Shown piece after piece: positions 52,629-60,666 of a stretch of 64,000 bases of DNA. Source of the stretch: Thermoplasmata archaeon (GTDB lineage: Archaea > Thermoplasmatota > Thermoplasmata > Methanomassiliicoccales > Methanomethylophilaceae); assembly GCA_015063235.1 (NCBI GenBank), contig SUSW01000021.1, positions 56,185 through 120,184 of the forward strand, written 5' to 3'. The stretch's first letter is position 1, and every line of letters starts with the position of its first letter. The notes below the pieces were generated by a model. That model was given only the letters and a program-made list of their open reading frames with translations. It made no database searches and was not told where the DNA came from. Made by a program: the position numbers and the translations under genes.

Positions 52629-54443
52629 ATGCCAAATCTACTAGCGGACGGAGGCAGACAGCTGCTGCTGGGGAACGAGGCTATCACGAGAGGCCTCATC
52701 GAGGCAGGAGTCGGTTTCGCATCCACATACCCCGGTACCCCCTCATCCGAGGTCGGAAACATACTGGAGAAGATATCGTCAGAAGCCGGAATGTACTTCG
52801 AATTCTCAACCAACGAGAAGGTGGCCATGGAAGTATCGGCTGCGGCTGCATCGTCAGGCGTAAGGTCGTTCGTATTCATGAAGCACGTTGGGCTGAATGT
52901 AGCTGCCGATCCCATGATGACCCTTGCTTACGCCGGTGTCAGGGGCGGAATGCTTATCATGTCTGCCGACGACCCTTCATGCCACAGCTCTCAGAACGAA
53001 CAGGACAACCGTTACTATTCCACCTTGGCATTGCTTCCTATGATGGAGCCTTCCACGCCGCAGGAGGCGAAGGAGATGGTCAAGGAGGCCTACAGGGTGT
53101 CGGAGGAGCTCACGCTCCCTCTGATATTCAGGACCACCACCAGGGTGAACCATGCCCGTGGGGTGGTCGAGCTCGGTGAGAAGGCCGAGGTTAAAAAGGT
53201 CGGACATTTCGACAAGGACGTGGAAAGGTTCGTCAACATCCCGGCGTATGCCAAGATGAACAGGGTCAGGCTGCTCAATCTGTACAAGAAGGCACAGGAG
53301 CTGTCCGAATCGTCTTCATTCAATTTCACAGAGGGTTCCGGGGAGATCGGTGTAATCACTTCCGGAGTCAGCTACACTTATGTTAGGGAGTTCGTCAAAG
53401 GAGTATCCATATTCAAGATTGGATTCACCAACCCTCTTCCCGAGAAAAAGATTGCGGAATTCATCAAAGGGAAGAAGTGCATCATCATCGTAGAGGAGCT
53501 GGAGCCCTTCCTTGAGGATCAGGTCCTCAGGATCTGTGCTCAGAATAAGCTTTCCGTTCCTGTATACGGCAAAAGGTCCGGACATCTACCCAGAGAGTGG
53601 GAATTCTCCCCTGACACCCTTTCAGGAATCAGGGAACTGGTCGAGGTCGAGCAGTTCAGCCAGCCAATGGCAAAAGTCGATGTGCAGCTTCCTAACAGGC
53701 CTCCGACACTCTGCGCTGGATGCCCCCACAGGGGAATGTTCGCGGCAGCGAAGAAGGCCGCCGGCACCAGCGATGTGATATACTGTTCGGATATCGGATG
53801 CTACACTCTCGGTGTCCAGCCTCCATTCAAGGCAGCGGATTTCATAATCTGCATGGGCGGAGGAGCCGGAGCGGCCGGAGGTTTCGATCAGGCCACCGAT
53901 CAGAAGGCCATCGCATTCATGGGCGATTCCACGTTCTTCCACGCAGGGATCCCGCCGATGATAAATGCGCTCTTCAACAATCACAAGGTCGTCATAGTCG
54001 TATTGGACAACCGTACCACTGCCATGACTGGACATCAGCCCAATCCTGGAACCGGAAGGGATTTCGGAGGTGTGTCCACGGAAGCTATCGACATCAAATC
54101 TCTGGTGGAGGGTGTCGGAGTCAAGTTCGTCAGACAGATAAATCCCTATGACGTCAAAGCCGCCACAGCCACCATGAAGGAGGCTCTGGAATTCGACGGT
54201 CTGGCCGTCATCATCTCCAAGTGCCCCTGCCCGCTGGAGCTGAAGAAGCAGAAGCAGCTTGTGATCAGAGAGGTTGCTGTCGACCAGGATGTCTGTATCA
54301 GGTGCTATGCCTGTGTTAGGACCATAGCCTGCCCTGCGCTCTTCAAGAAGGACGGTAACATCAGTACCGATCCCACACAGTGCATCGGATGTGGAATGTG
54401 CGCCAATGTGTGCCCCACAAAGGCCATCGAGGTGAGACAATGA
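52629..54443 (+). CDS. iorA: Indolepyruvate:ferredoxin oxidoreductase alpha subunit
   Basis: 604 aa. The N-terminal pyrimidine-binding domain (LLLGNEAITRGLIEAGVGFA, STYPGTPSSEVGN) is followed by a TPP domain with CAGCPHRG and AFMGDSTFFHAGIP, then a C-terminal 2[4Fe-4S] ferredoxin domain (CIRCYACVRTIACP, CIGCGMCANVCP). The enzyme interconverts arylpyruvates and arylacetyl-CoA. In methanogens it can run backwards to build aromatic amino acids from aryl acids activated by PaaK. ATG 52629 (AAAGGTG upstream) is used, because the alternative GTG at 52605 lies upstream of the expected transcript start from the TATA box at 52581. Confidence 0.93.
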   Translation: MPNLLADGGRQLLLGNEAITRGLIEAGVGFASTYPGTPSSEVGNILEKISSEAGMYFEFSTNEKVAMEVSAAAASSGVRSFVFMKHVGLNVAADPMMTLAYAGVRGGMLIMSADDPSCHSSQNEQDNRYYSTLALLPMMEPSTPQEAKEMVKEAYRVSEELTLPLIFRTTTRVNHARGVVELGEKAEVKKVGHFDKDVERFVNIPAYAKMNRVRLLNLYKKAQELSESSSFNFTEGSGEIGVITSGVSYTYVREFVKGVSIFKIGFTNPLPEKKIAEFIKGKKCIIIVEELEPFLEDQVLRICAQNKLSVPVYGKRSGHLPREWEFSPDTLSGIRELVEVEQFSQPMAKVDVQLPNRPPTLCAGCPHRGMFAAAKKAAGTSDVIYCSDIGCYTLGVQPPFKAADFIICMGGGAGAAGGFDQATDQKAIAFMGDSTFFHAGIPPMINALFNNHKVVIVVLDNRTTAMTGHQPNPGTGRDFGGVSTEAIDIKSLVEGVGVKFVRQINPYDVKAATATMKEALEFDGLAVIISKCPCPLELKKQKQLVIREVAVDQDVCIRCYACVRTIACPALFKKDGNISTDPTQCIGCGMCANVCPTKAIEVRQ

Positions 54444-55027
54444 AGTACACTGTTCAGATCGTCGGAGTTGGAGGACAGGGGGTCCTTCTGGCATCTATGG
54501 TGCTGGGAAACGCTGCCATGGAGATGGGCTACAAGGTCGCCATGAGCGAAGTTCACGGTATGGCGCAGAGGGGAGGAAGCGTTCTTTCGACGCTCCGTTT
54601 CGGCGATGATGTCATCAGTCCATTGGAGGCTGCCGGCAATGCCGACCTCATCATGGGCTTCGAACCTGCCGAAACATGCAGGAATCTCCCATTGGCCAAC
54701 AAGGATTCGATCATACTGATGAATCTCGACCCTGTTCTGCCATCCATGGTTGCGGCAGGTTTCGAAGAGTATCCTGATATCGACAGTCTCAAAAAGGCCG
54801 TGCTGAAGCAGAACAAGAACCTTCATACCATCGACGCCACCAAGATCGCCATCGAGGCCGGGAAGTCTGTTGTAGCAAACGCTGTAATGATCGGGGCCGT
54901 CGCAGCTATGAAAGGGTTCCCTATCCCGAAGGATATCCTTCTCAGCAACCTCATATCGCAGGTTCCGGAAAAGTCCAGGGATCTGAATGCCAAGGCGTTC
55001 GAGATGGGCTATTCAGCTATGAGCTGA
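54440..55027 (+). CDS. iorB: Indolepyruvate:ferredoxin oxidoreductase beta subunit
   Basis: 195 aa, the gamma-type domain of 2-oxoacid oxidoreductases (VQIVGVGGQGVLLASMVLG, EVHGMAQRGGSVLSTLRFG). It partners IorA and begins inside its stop (ATGA). Upstream in-frame codons exist, but would overlap iorA without a ribosome binding site. It ends before a strong terminator. Confidence 0.92.
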   Translation: MKYTVQIVGVGGQGVLLASMVLGNAAMEMGYKVAMSEVHGMAQRGGSVLSTLRFGDDVISPLEAAGNADLIMGFEPAETCRNLPLANKDSIILMNLDPVLPSMVAAGFEEYPDIDSLKKAVLKQNKNLHTIDATKIAIEAGKSVVANAVMIGAVAAMKGFPIPKDILLSNLISQVPEKSRDLNAKAFEMGYSAMS

Positions 55028-55034
55028 TCGAAAC

Positions 55035-55065
55035 ATACGGGGGAGATCCCCGTATTTTTTCTTTT
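55035..55065 (+). terminator. Terminator of iorAB
   Basis: ATACGGGG-gagat-CCCCGTAT followed by TTTTTCTTTT. Confidence 0.88.
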
Positions 55066-55077
55066 ATTACGATAAGT

Positions 55078-55137
55078 GCTGTCTGACAGACAGCCTACGA
55101 AAATGTGCAAAGGTGCGGATGGCCGGCGGCCATCCGC
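55078..55137. terminator. Palindrome and hairpin between iorB and the FtsZ-like gene
   Basis: GCTGTCTG-A-CAGACAGC at 55078-55094 and a perfect 10-bp hairpin GCGGATGGCC-ggc-GGCCATCCGC at 55115-55137, both downstream of the minus-strand FtsZ-like gene. The second is its likely terminator. The first contains the TGTCTGACA core seen in nearby operator-like sites. Confidence 0.6.
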
Positions 55138-55156
55138 TGGGGGAATGAAGATTGAT

Positions 55157-55846
55157 TCAGGCGCTGATGAAAGCGCAGAGGGGCGAGGTCTTGACGAAGC
55201 TGTCGAAACCGTCATCCACAAGGGCCGAGTCGTCGTTGTGATCGTCGTACTTGCAGATGCATGCCTCTATGTGTCCCATGATTGATGTGTTGACCTCGGC
55301 GAATGCCTCGTCCATGGTCTTGTCGGACAGCTTGGAGACGATGATATCGTTCTCTATCATGGTGGCGTAGGGACAGACCGCCCTGATCCTGCTGTATCCT
55401 TCCTTGGCGATTGCGACCCTATCTCCCTCGAAGAAGAAGGGTTTAATCGCGATTGCGAATGTGCGTATGTTCTGAGACTGGGCTGCCTCTATGACCGCAG
55501 GAGTCGCTCCGGTTCCGGTGCCGCCTCCGAGTCCGGAGACCACGAACACCATGTCGTAGCCGGAGAGTGCCTCCCTGATCTCTTCGATGTGGATATCAGC
55601 GCACTTCTTGCCGATCTCGGTCTCTCCGTAGGCTCCTTCGCCGTGGAGTACCTCCTTGCAGATGTAGATCTTCTTACCTGCCGAAGCGGCATGAAGCCCA
55701 TCTTTGTCGGTGTTGATAGCGATAGTGTCCACTCCGCACTGGGCCTTGTAGAACTGGCTTACGACGTTGCATCCTGCTCCGCCTACTCCGACTATTGCTA
55801 CCTTCTTGTTGTTCGCTGATACGTACACCATTGTGTGCATCCCCAT
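55157..55846 (-). CDS. FtsZ/tubulin-like GTPase lacking the C-terminal domain
   Basis: 229 aa. The GTPase half of the FtsZ family is present: KVAIVGVGGAGCNVVSQ (G-box 1), INTDKDGLH, the tubulin signature GLGGGTGTGATPAV and the later NDIIV segment. The protein ends where FtsZ would begin its C-terminal activation domain, which supplies the T7 catalytic loop, so a full FtsZ (about 350-380 aa) is not encoded. No frameshifted continuation is seen before the terminator at 55115. The start could also be ATG 55831. It follows an RHH regulator gene on the same strand, a pairing reminiscent of haloarchaeal CdrS with FtsZ2. It may modulate a full-length FtsZ or form a distinct filament. Confidence 0.78.
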   Translation of the reverse strand: MGMHTMVYVSANNKKVAIVGVGGAGCNVVSQFYKAQCGVDTIAINTDKDGLHAASAGKKIYICKEVLHGEGAYGETEIGKKCADIHIEEIREALSGYDMVFVVSGLGGGTGTGATPAVIEAAQSQNIRTFAIAIKPFFFEGDRVAIAKEGYSRIRAVCPYATMIENDIIVSKLSDKTMDEAFAEVNTSIMGHIEACICKYDDHNDDSALVDDGFDSFVKTSPLCAFISA

Positions 55847-55940
55847 GTTGTTTTCTTAAAGAGTTTCCAACAGCATGATCCGGCTTGGCTTGCGCCATTC
55901 CCATCCGCCGGATTATGCCTATTTCCCATCCCAGTTTTCT

Positions 55941-56300
55941 TCACTTAAGCGCCGCTTTCATCTGGGCTGCCCTGAAGGCATTCTCGATCGCATCATCTTC
56001 GATGCTCTTGGGTATGATCTTATCCAATACGCATTTCCTGATGTATTCTTCTCCGGAGACGGCAATGCCGGTCTGGACGAGTGCGTCAAGCGTGTCCATC
56101 TGAACGTCGTTGAGGCGGACGAAGATCCCGCCTTCCGCATTTTGGGGCTGACCAGCCTTCACTGAGGCGATGTAGCCCTTTATTGCGTCACGGATGAAGT
56201 CAGACCTGTTACCGATATCGTGATCACTCATGAAGTCCTCCATCATCTGGATTTCCTCAGATCCCATCCTTATTGTGATCTTGGTTCCTTCGTCTGACAT
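55941..56300 (-). CDS. Ribbon-helix-helix regulator upstream of the FtsZ-like gene
   Basis: 119 aa. The N-terminal RHH motif (EGTKITIRMGSEEIQMMEDF, then GNRSDFIRDAIKGYI) is typical of CopG/CdrS-type DNA-binding proteins. The rest is a helical extension with a second short beta segment (GIFVRLNDVQMDTLDALVQ), which may be a second RHH-like unit. ATG 56300 has AAAGGACGG upstream. It is the first gene of a unit with the FtsZ-like gene (about 95 bp between). The repeated TGTC-N-GACA sites in its promoter are probably its own operators. Confidence 0.8.
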   Translation of the reverse strand: MSDEGTKITIRMGSEEIQMMEDFMSDHDIGNRSDFIRDAIKGYIASVKAGQPQNAEGGIFVRLNDVQMDTLDALVQTGIAVSGEEYIRKCVLDKIIPKSIEDDAIENAFRAAQMKAALK

Positions 56301-56327
56301 TTCAAACCGTCCTTTTCCTGCAGTCAA

Positions 56328-56700
56328 CAGCAGAGTCCCATCCCTTCTTCAACTGCAGAAACTACATTGTCGTACGTAGTATATAAAATTGTCCGACAGT
56401 GTCCGACAAAGAAATCGAACAAAGCAAAATTTGTCGGACAGAACGTATTCCGCCCGGCATAAACCTCTTGCTTCTATTACCCATAATATAAACAATGTAC
56501 TAAAACGTATCGAATATTCGAGGAACATCCCGGTTTTCCATGATTTTTGCTGTCAGACAAAATTCTAAGATAATCGGTATCTGAGATCCCTGACAGGCAC
56601 GGAATACGTCTGGCTGGCTCGGCCAGCCAAGCAATAGTTATAATGGCTAAATACCTAACGAGGACCGATTCATCCGCTCAGCGGAACAGGATGAGATAAA
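56328..56700. promoter_or_regulatory. Divergent regulatory region with repeated TGTC-N-GACA sites
   Basis: This 373-bp region holds no gene. Near-palindromic nonamers occur at 56390-56398 and 56400-56408 (TGTCCGACA, in tandem), 56432-56440 (TGTCGGACA) and 56551-56559 (TGTCAGACA). The first pair lies next to the minus-strand TATA box (ATTTTATATAC, about 56379-56389) of the RHH gene. TTATAATGG near 56638-56646 is the likely TATA box of the plus-strand transporter, with a CCGCT-ca-AGCGG-like hairpin in its leader. Confidence 0.65.
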
Positions 56701-59700
56701 GTGGATAAAAGACAGAAGACGCTGATCGCGGTATTCGTGGTTCTGGTCATGGCGTTCTCCAGCCTTGCTGTGATGACGTCAGACAACGATGCCAACGATA
56801 GATACACCATACAGGTGGTCACCAATCCGGACTTCGCTCCGTACGAATATATGGTATCGGGCGAGTACGAAGGGATCGACATGGATATCTGGAAGGCAAT
56901 CGCGCAGGCTCTCAGCTGCAACGTCAACTTCAACTTCATGGAGTTCGATTCTATCATAAACGCGATCCAGGCCGGAAGATTCGATGTGGGAGCATCCGGA
57001 TTCACGGTCACGGAAACAAGAAAGGAACAAGTCAATTTCTCAAACACCTATGCAACGGCGCATCAGACCGTTGTGATCCTCAAGTCAAGCCCTCTGGCGG
57101 ATGCCGAGAGCTACGAGGATCTGCTCAAGCACAAACTGGCCGTGGAGTCGGGTACCACAGGTTATTACCTCGCCGAAGAGGTATTCGGAATCGATTACAT
57201 CGAGGCATACAACACCTATACCGACGTCATCAGCAGCCTCATGACACATCATTCGGACTTCGCTGTTATCGACGATCTCGTCGCAGAATCATTCGTCGAG
57301 AAGAACGACAGCCTGATGATCCTGGATGTGGCCATCCCCGGGGACGAGGTGGAGGAGTATGCATTCACATTCAACAAATCCAACACACAGATGCTCCAGT
57401 ACACCAACAGGGCCATGGAGTACCTCGAGGGCACTGGCGTGCTCAAGGACATCTTCGATTATTATGGCAGCATCGGATACGACCCGGAACAGGTCGGATA
57501 CTTCACGAAATATCCGGAGAAGCTTGCCGAGATACAGGTGGTCGTACCGTACCACCCCACTGACAAGCACACCCTCGAGGTGGCGACCAACCCAGACTTC
57601 CCACCCTATGATTACATGCTGTCCAACGGCTACGAGGGCATAGATATGGATATCTGGAGGGCCATCGCGTACGTTCTGGACTGCAATGTAAACTTCAATT
57701 TCATGGAGTTTGATTCCATTATTAATGCAATACAGAGCGGGAGATACGAGGTAGGTGCATCCGGATTCACAGTCACCGAGGAGAGGAAGCAGAACATCAA
57801 CTTCTCCACAACGTATGCGACAGCGCATCAGAACGTGGTCCTCCTGAAGACCAGCCCTCTGGTGGATGCGAAGAGCTGGGAGGATCTGAAGAATCAGATA
57901 GTGGCAGTCGAATCCGGGACCACAGGATACTATCTGGCCGTTGACGATTACGGCGATTCGTACGTGACTCCGTACAACACATATACGGACGTCATCGAGA
58001 GTGTTCTCACTGGACATTCGGCCTTCGCGGTCATCGACGATCTCGTCGCCGTATCATATGTGGATTCCCACTCCGAGCTCATGGTGCTCGACATCGAGCT
58101 CCCCGGCGCTGAGGAAGAGGAGTACGCATTCGTCTTCAACAAGTCCAACACCGAGCTTCAGGGTTACACCAACAAGGCGCTGTCCTATTTGGAGAGCAAA
58201 GGTGTCCTCGATGACATCTTCGCATATTACGGAGAGATCGGATACGATCCCAGCAAGCCCGGATACTTCACAGCTCACCAGGAGAAGCTCAGCGACCTCG
58301 AGGTCCTGGTGCACTATGTCCCTGGAGCCACGAGGGCCACCATCGATGTGGTCACCAACCCTGACTTCGCTCCTTACGAGTACCTGCTGTCAAGACAGTA
58401 CGAGGGTATCGATATGGATATCTGGAAGGCCATCTCCAGGGCAATTGATGCGGATGTCAAGTTCAACACCATGGACTTCGATTCCATCATCAATGCCGTC
58501 CAGTCCGGAAGGTACGATGTGGGAGCATCCGGATTCACTGTAACCGAGGAGAGGAAGCAGAATATCAACTTCTCAACGACCTATTCGACGGCGGAGCAGA
58601 AGGTCCTCATATTGAAGGACAGTCCGCTTGCAGACGCCACGAGCTGGGAGGATCTCAAGGGTCTCAACCTGGGCGTCGAGACAGGTACCACCGGATACTA
58701 TCTGGCGGCCGATGTCTTCGGAGAATCCTATGTGCACTCTTACAACTCATATACCGATGTGGTGCAGAGCGTGGTGAAGGGATATTCCGCCTTCGCTGTG
58801 TTGGATGATCTTGTCGCCATCTCCTTCGTAGAGAAGAATGAAGATCTGATGATCCTCAATGTCACCCTTCCCGGGTCCGAGGTGGAGGAGTATGCATTCG
58901 TGTTCAGCAAAGATAACACAACACTCCTAGACTACGCCAACAGGGCTCTTGCCTATCTGGAAGAAGCGGGGATAATCAAGGATATCTTCGATTACTACGG
59001 CGACATAGGATACGATCCCGAGATGCCCGGTTACTTCACCGCACATCCCGAGGCACTCGCCGCCGTGCAGGTCATCGACCACTACATACCCGGAGGAGGA
59101 GGAGATTCCGGAGATGACCAGAACTGGTTCGAATGGCTCTGGGCGGAGATCATCAAGAACTTCGTCGACAAGGACCGTTACGAGCTGCTCATCATGGGTC
59201 TCCAGAACACCGTGTACATCACTCTGATCGGATTGGCCCTCGGTCTTCTCATCGGTATCTTCTGCGCGGTCATCAGGTCCTTCCACGACATGAGGGGAAG
59301 GTTCGGTCCGCTGAACGCGATAGTGAAGGTATACATCACCGTGATACGCGGAACGCCTATCCTGGTCCAGCTGCTGATCATCTACTTCATCGTCTTCGCA
59401 TCATCTGGTCTGAGTTCTATAATAATCGCGGGTATCGCATTCGGTATCAATTCGGGTGCGTATGTGGCGGAGATCGTCCGTGCGGGAATCAACGCGGTCC
59501 CCAAGGGACAGCTGGAGGCCGCCGAGTCGCTGGGAATGACATTCAACCAGGCGATGAGGTTCGTCATACTTCCGCAGGCCGTCAGGAATATGCTTCCCGC
59601 ATTATGTAACGAGGGAATCTCGCTGCTGAAGGAGACCTCCATCGCCGGTTACATCGGTATCGTGGATGTCACCAAGGCGGCCATGCTCATCAGGTCTCAG

Positions 59701-59814
59701 ACATACAGTGCATTCGTCCCGCTCATCGGTGTCGCACTGATCTATCTGATCATAGTCCTGATCTTGCAGTATCTGGTCGGAAAATTGGAGAGGAGGTTGA
59801 ACAATGCCTACTGA
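56701..59814 (+). CDS. Amino-acid ABC transporter: three tandem substrate-binding domains fused to permease
   Basis: 1037 aa. A signal-anchor ([19 protein letters not shown]) is followed by three homologous HisJ/GlnH-type binding domains (about residues 34-280, 289-535 and 545-795), each starting VxTNPDFxPYxYM and containing [18 protein letters not shown] and VGASGFTVT. From about residue 803 a HisM/GlnP-type permease follows with several membrane helices and the EAA-like loop ([20 protein letters not shown]). One or two binding domains per permease are known; three are rare. The start is GTG 56701 with AGGATGAG upstream. The end overlaps the ATPase gene by 11 bases. Probably imports polar amino acids with high local binding capacity. 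Confidence 0.88.
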   Translation: MDKRQKTLIAVFVVLVMAFSSLAVMTSDNDANDRYTIQVVTNPDFAPYEYMVSGEYEGIDMDIWKAIAQALSCNVNFNFMEFDSIINAIQAGRFDVGASGFTVTETRKEQVNFSNTYATAHQTVVILKSSPLADAESYEDLLKHKLAVESGTTGYYLAEEVFGIDYIEAYNTYTDVISSLMTHHSDFAVIDDLVAESFVEKNDSLMILDVAIPGDEVEEYAFTFNKSNTQMLQYTNRAMEYLEGTGVLKDIFDYYGSIGYDPEQVGYFTKYPEKLAEIQVVVPYHPTDKHTLEVATNPDFPPYDYMLSNGYEGIDMDIWRAIAYVLDCNVNFNFMEFDSIINAIQSGRYEVGASGFTVTEERKQNINFSTTYATAHQNVVLLKTSPLVDAKSWEDLKNQIVAVESGTTGYYLAVDDYGDSYVTPYNTYTDVIESVLTGHSAFAVIDDLVAVSYVDSHSELMVLDIELPGAEEEEYAFVFNKSNTELQGYTNKALSYLESKGVLDDIFAYYGEIGYDPSKPGYFTAHQEKLSDLEVLVHYVPGATRATIDVVTNPDFAPYEYLLSRQYEGIDMDIWKAISRAIDADVKFNTMDFDSIINAVQSGRYDVGASGFTVTEERKQNINFSTTYSTAEQKVLILKDSPLADATSWEDLKGLNLGVETGTTGYYLAADVFGESYVHSYNSYTDVVQSVVKGYSAFAVLDDLVAISFVEKNEDLMILNVTLPGSEVEEYAFVFSKDNTTLLDYANRALAYLEEAGIIKDIFDYYGDIGYDPEMPGYFTAHPEALAAVQVIDHYIPGGGGDSGDDQNWFEWLWAEIIKNFVDKDRYELLIMGLQNTVYITLIGLALGLLIGIFCAVIRSFHDMRGRFGPLNAIVKVYITVIRGTPILVQLLIIYFIVFASSGLSSIIIAGIAFGINSGAYVAEIVRAGINAVPKGQLEAAESLGMTFNQAMRFVILPQAVRNMLPALCNEGISLLKETSIAGYIGIVDVTKAAMLIRSQTYSAFVPLIGVALIYLIIVLILQYLVGKLERRLNNAY

Positions 59815-60547
59815 TGAAGTGTTATTGGAGGTCAGGGACCTGCACAAGTACTTCGGGGACCTGGAGGTCCTTAAGGGTATCAACACCGAGATCCACAGAG
59901 GAGAGGTTGTCGCAGTCGTAGGTCTCTCAGGATGCGGAAAATCCACCTTCCTGAGATGCCTCAACCTGCTGGAGCAGCCCACGTCGGGGACGATCCTGTT
60001 CAAAGGCGTCAACACCATGGATGGTTCTATCCCGGTCACCGAGCTGAGGGAGAAGATCGGAATGGTATTCCAGTCGTTCAACCTGTTCCCCAACATGACC
60101 GTCAGGGAGAATATCAAGCTTGCCCCGGTCAAGCTGAAGGTAATGACTGATGAGGAAGCTTCCAAGAAAGCCGACGAACTGCTGGAGAGGATCGGACTGT
60201 CGGACAAAGCCAACGAATATCCGAGCAAGCTATCCGGAGGACAGCAGCAGCGTGTGGCTATCGCCCGTGCTCTTGCCATGAATCCCGATGTGATGCTCTT
60301 CGACGAGCCGACATCTGCCCTGGACCCTATGATGGTCGGGGAGGTCCTGAGCATCATCAAGGACCTTGCGGAATCGGGTATGACCATGGTCGTGGTCACC
60401 CACGAGATGGGATTCGCCAGGGAGGTCGCGGACCGCGTCATGCTCTTCCACAACGGTGTGGTAGAAGAGGATTGCTCTCCGGAGCAGTTCTTCAACGAGC
60501 CTGACAACGTGCAGGTCCAGGAGTTCCTGTCCCATCTGATCAGATGA
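59804..60547 (+). CDS. Amino-acid ABC transporter ATP-binding protein (GlnQ/HisP-like)
   Basis: 247 aa. Walker A is [13 protein letters not shown], the Q-loop is [14 protein letters not shown], the signature is [16 protein letters not shown], Walker B is [13 protein letters not shown] and the switch His is in VVTHEMGF. It is closely similar to polar-amino-acid transporter ATPases. It overlaps the permease fusion gene and is followed by a hairpin, so the two proteins form the whole transporter (two copies of each). Confidence 0.94.
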   Translation: MPTDEVLLEVRDLHKYFGDLEVLKGINTEIHRGEVVAVVGLSGCGKSTFLRCLNLLEQPTSGTILFKGVNTMDGSIPVTELREKIGMVFQSFNLFPNMTVRENIKLAPVKLKVMTDEEASKKADELLERIGLSDKANEYPSKLSGGQQQRVAIARALAMNPDVMLFDEPTSALDPMMVGEVLSIIKDLAESGMTMVVVTHEMGFAREVADRVMLFHNGVVEEDCSPEQFFNEPDNVQVQEFLSHLIR

Positions 60548-60554
60548 AAACACA

Positions 60555-60578
60555 GGGGTGCATCGGAAGGTGCATCCC
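60555..60578 (+). terminator. Terminator of the ABC transporter genes
   Basis: GGGGTGCA-tcggaagg-TGCATCCC hairpin, eight pairs with one G-T, followed by TCCCTTTC. Confidence 0.65.
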
Positions 60579-60666
60579 TCCCTTTCAATTCCCTTACTTC
60601 TCCGCTGATAAAGTATATTTATACTCTCTTTATTCCCAGCATCATCATACATAATAGGGATTCAGT

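Noticed and set aside
55078..55157. Frameshifted C-terminal half of the FtsZ-like gene
   Set aside because: The downstream sequence holds a palindrome and a 10-bp hairpin terminator, with no FtsZ-like coding sequence in any frame before iorB.
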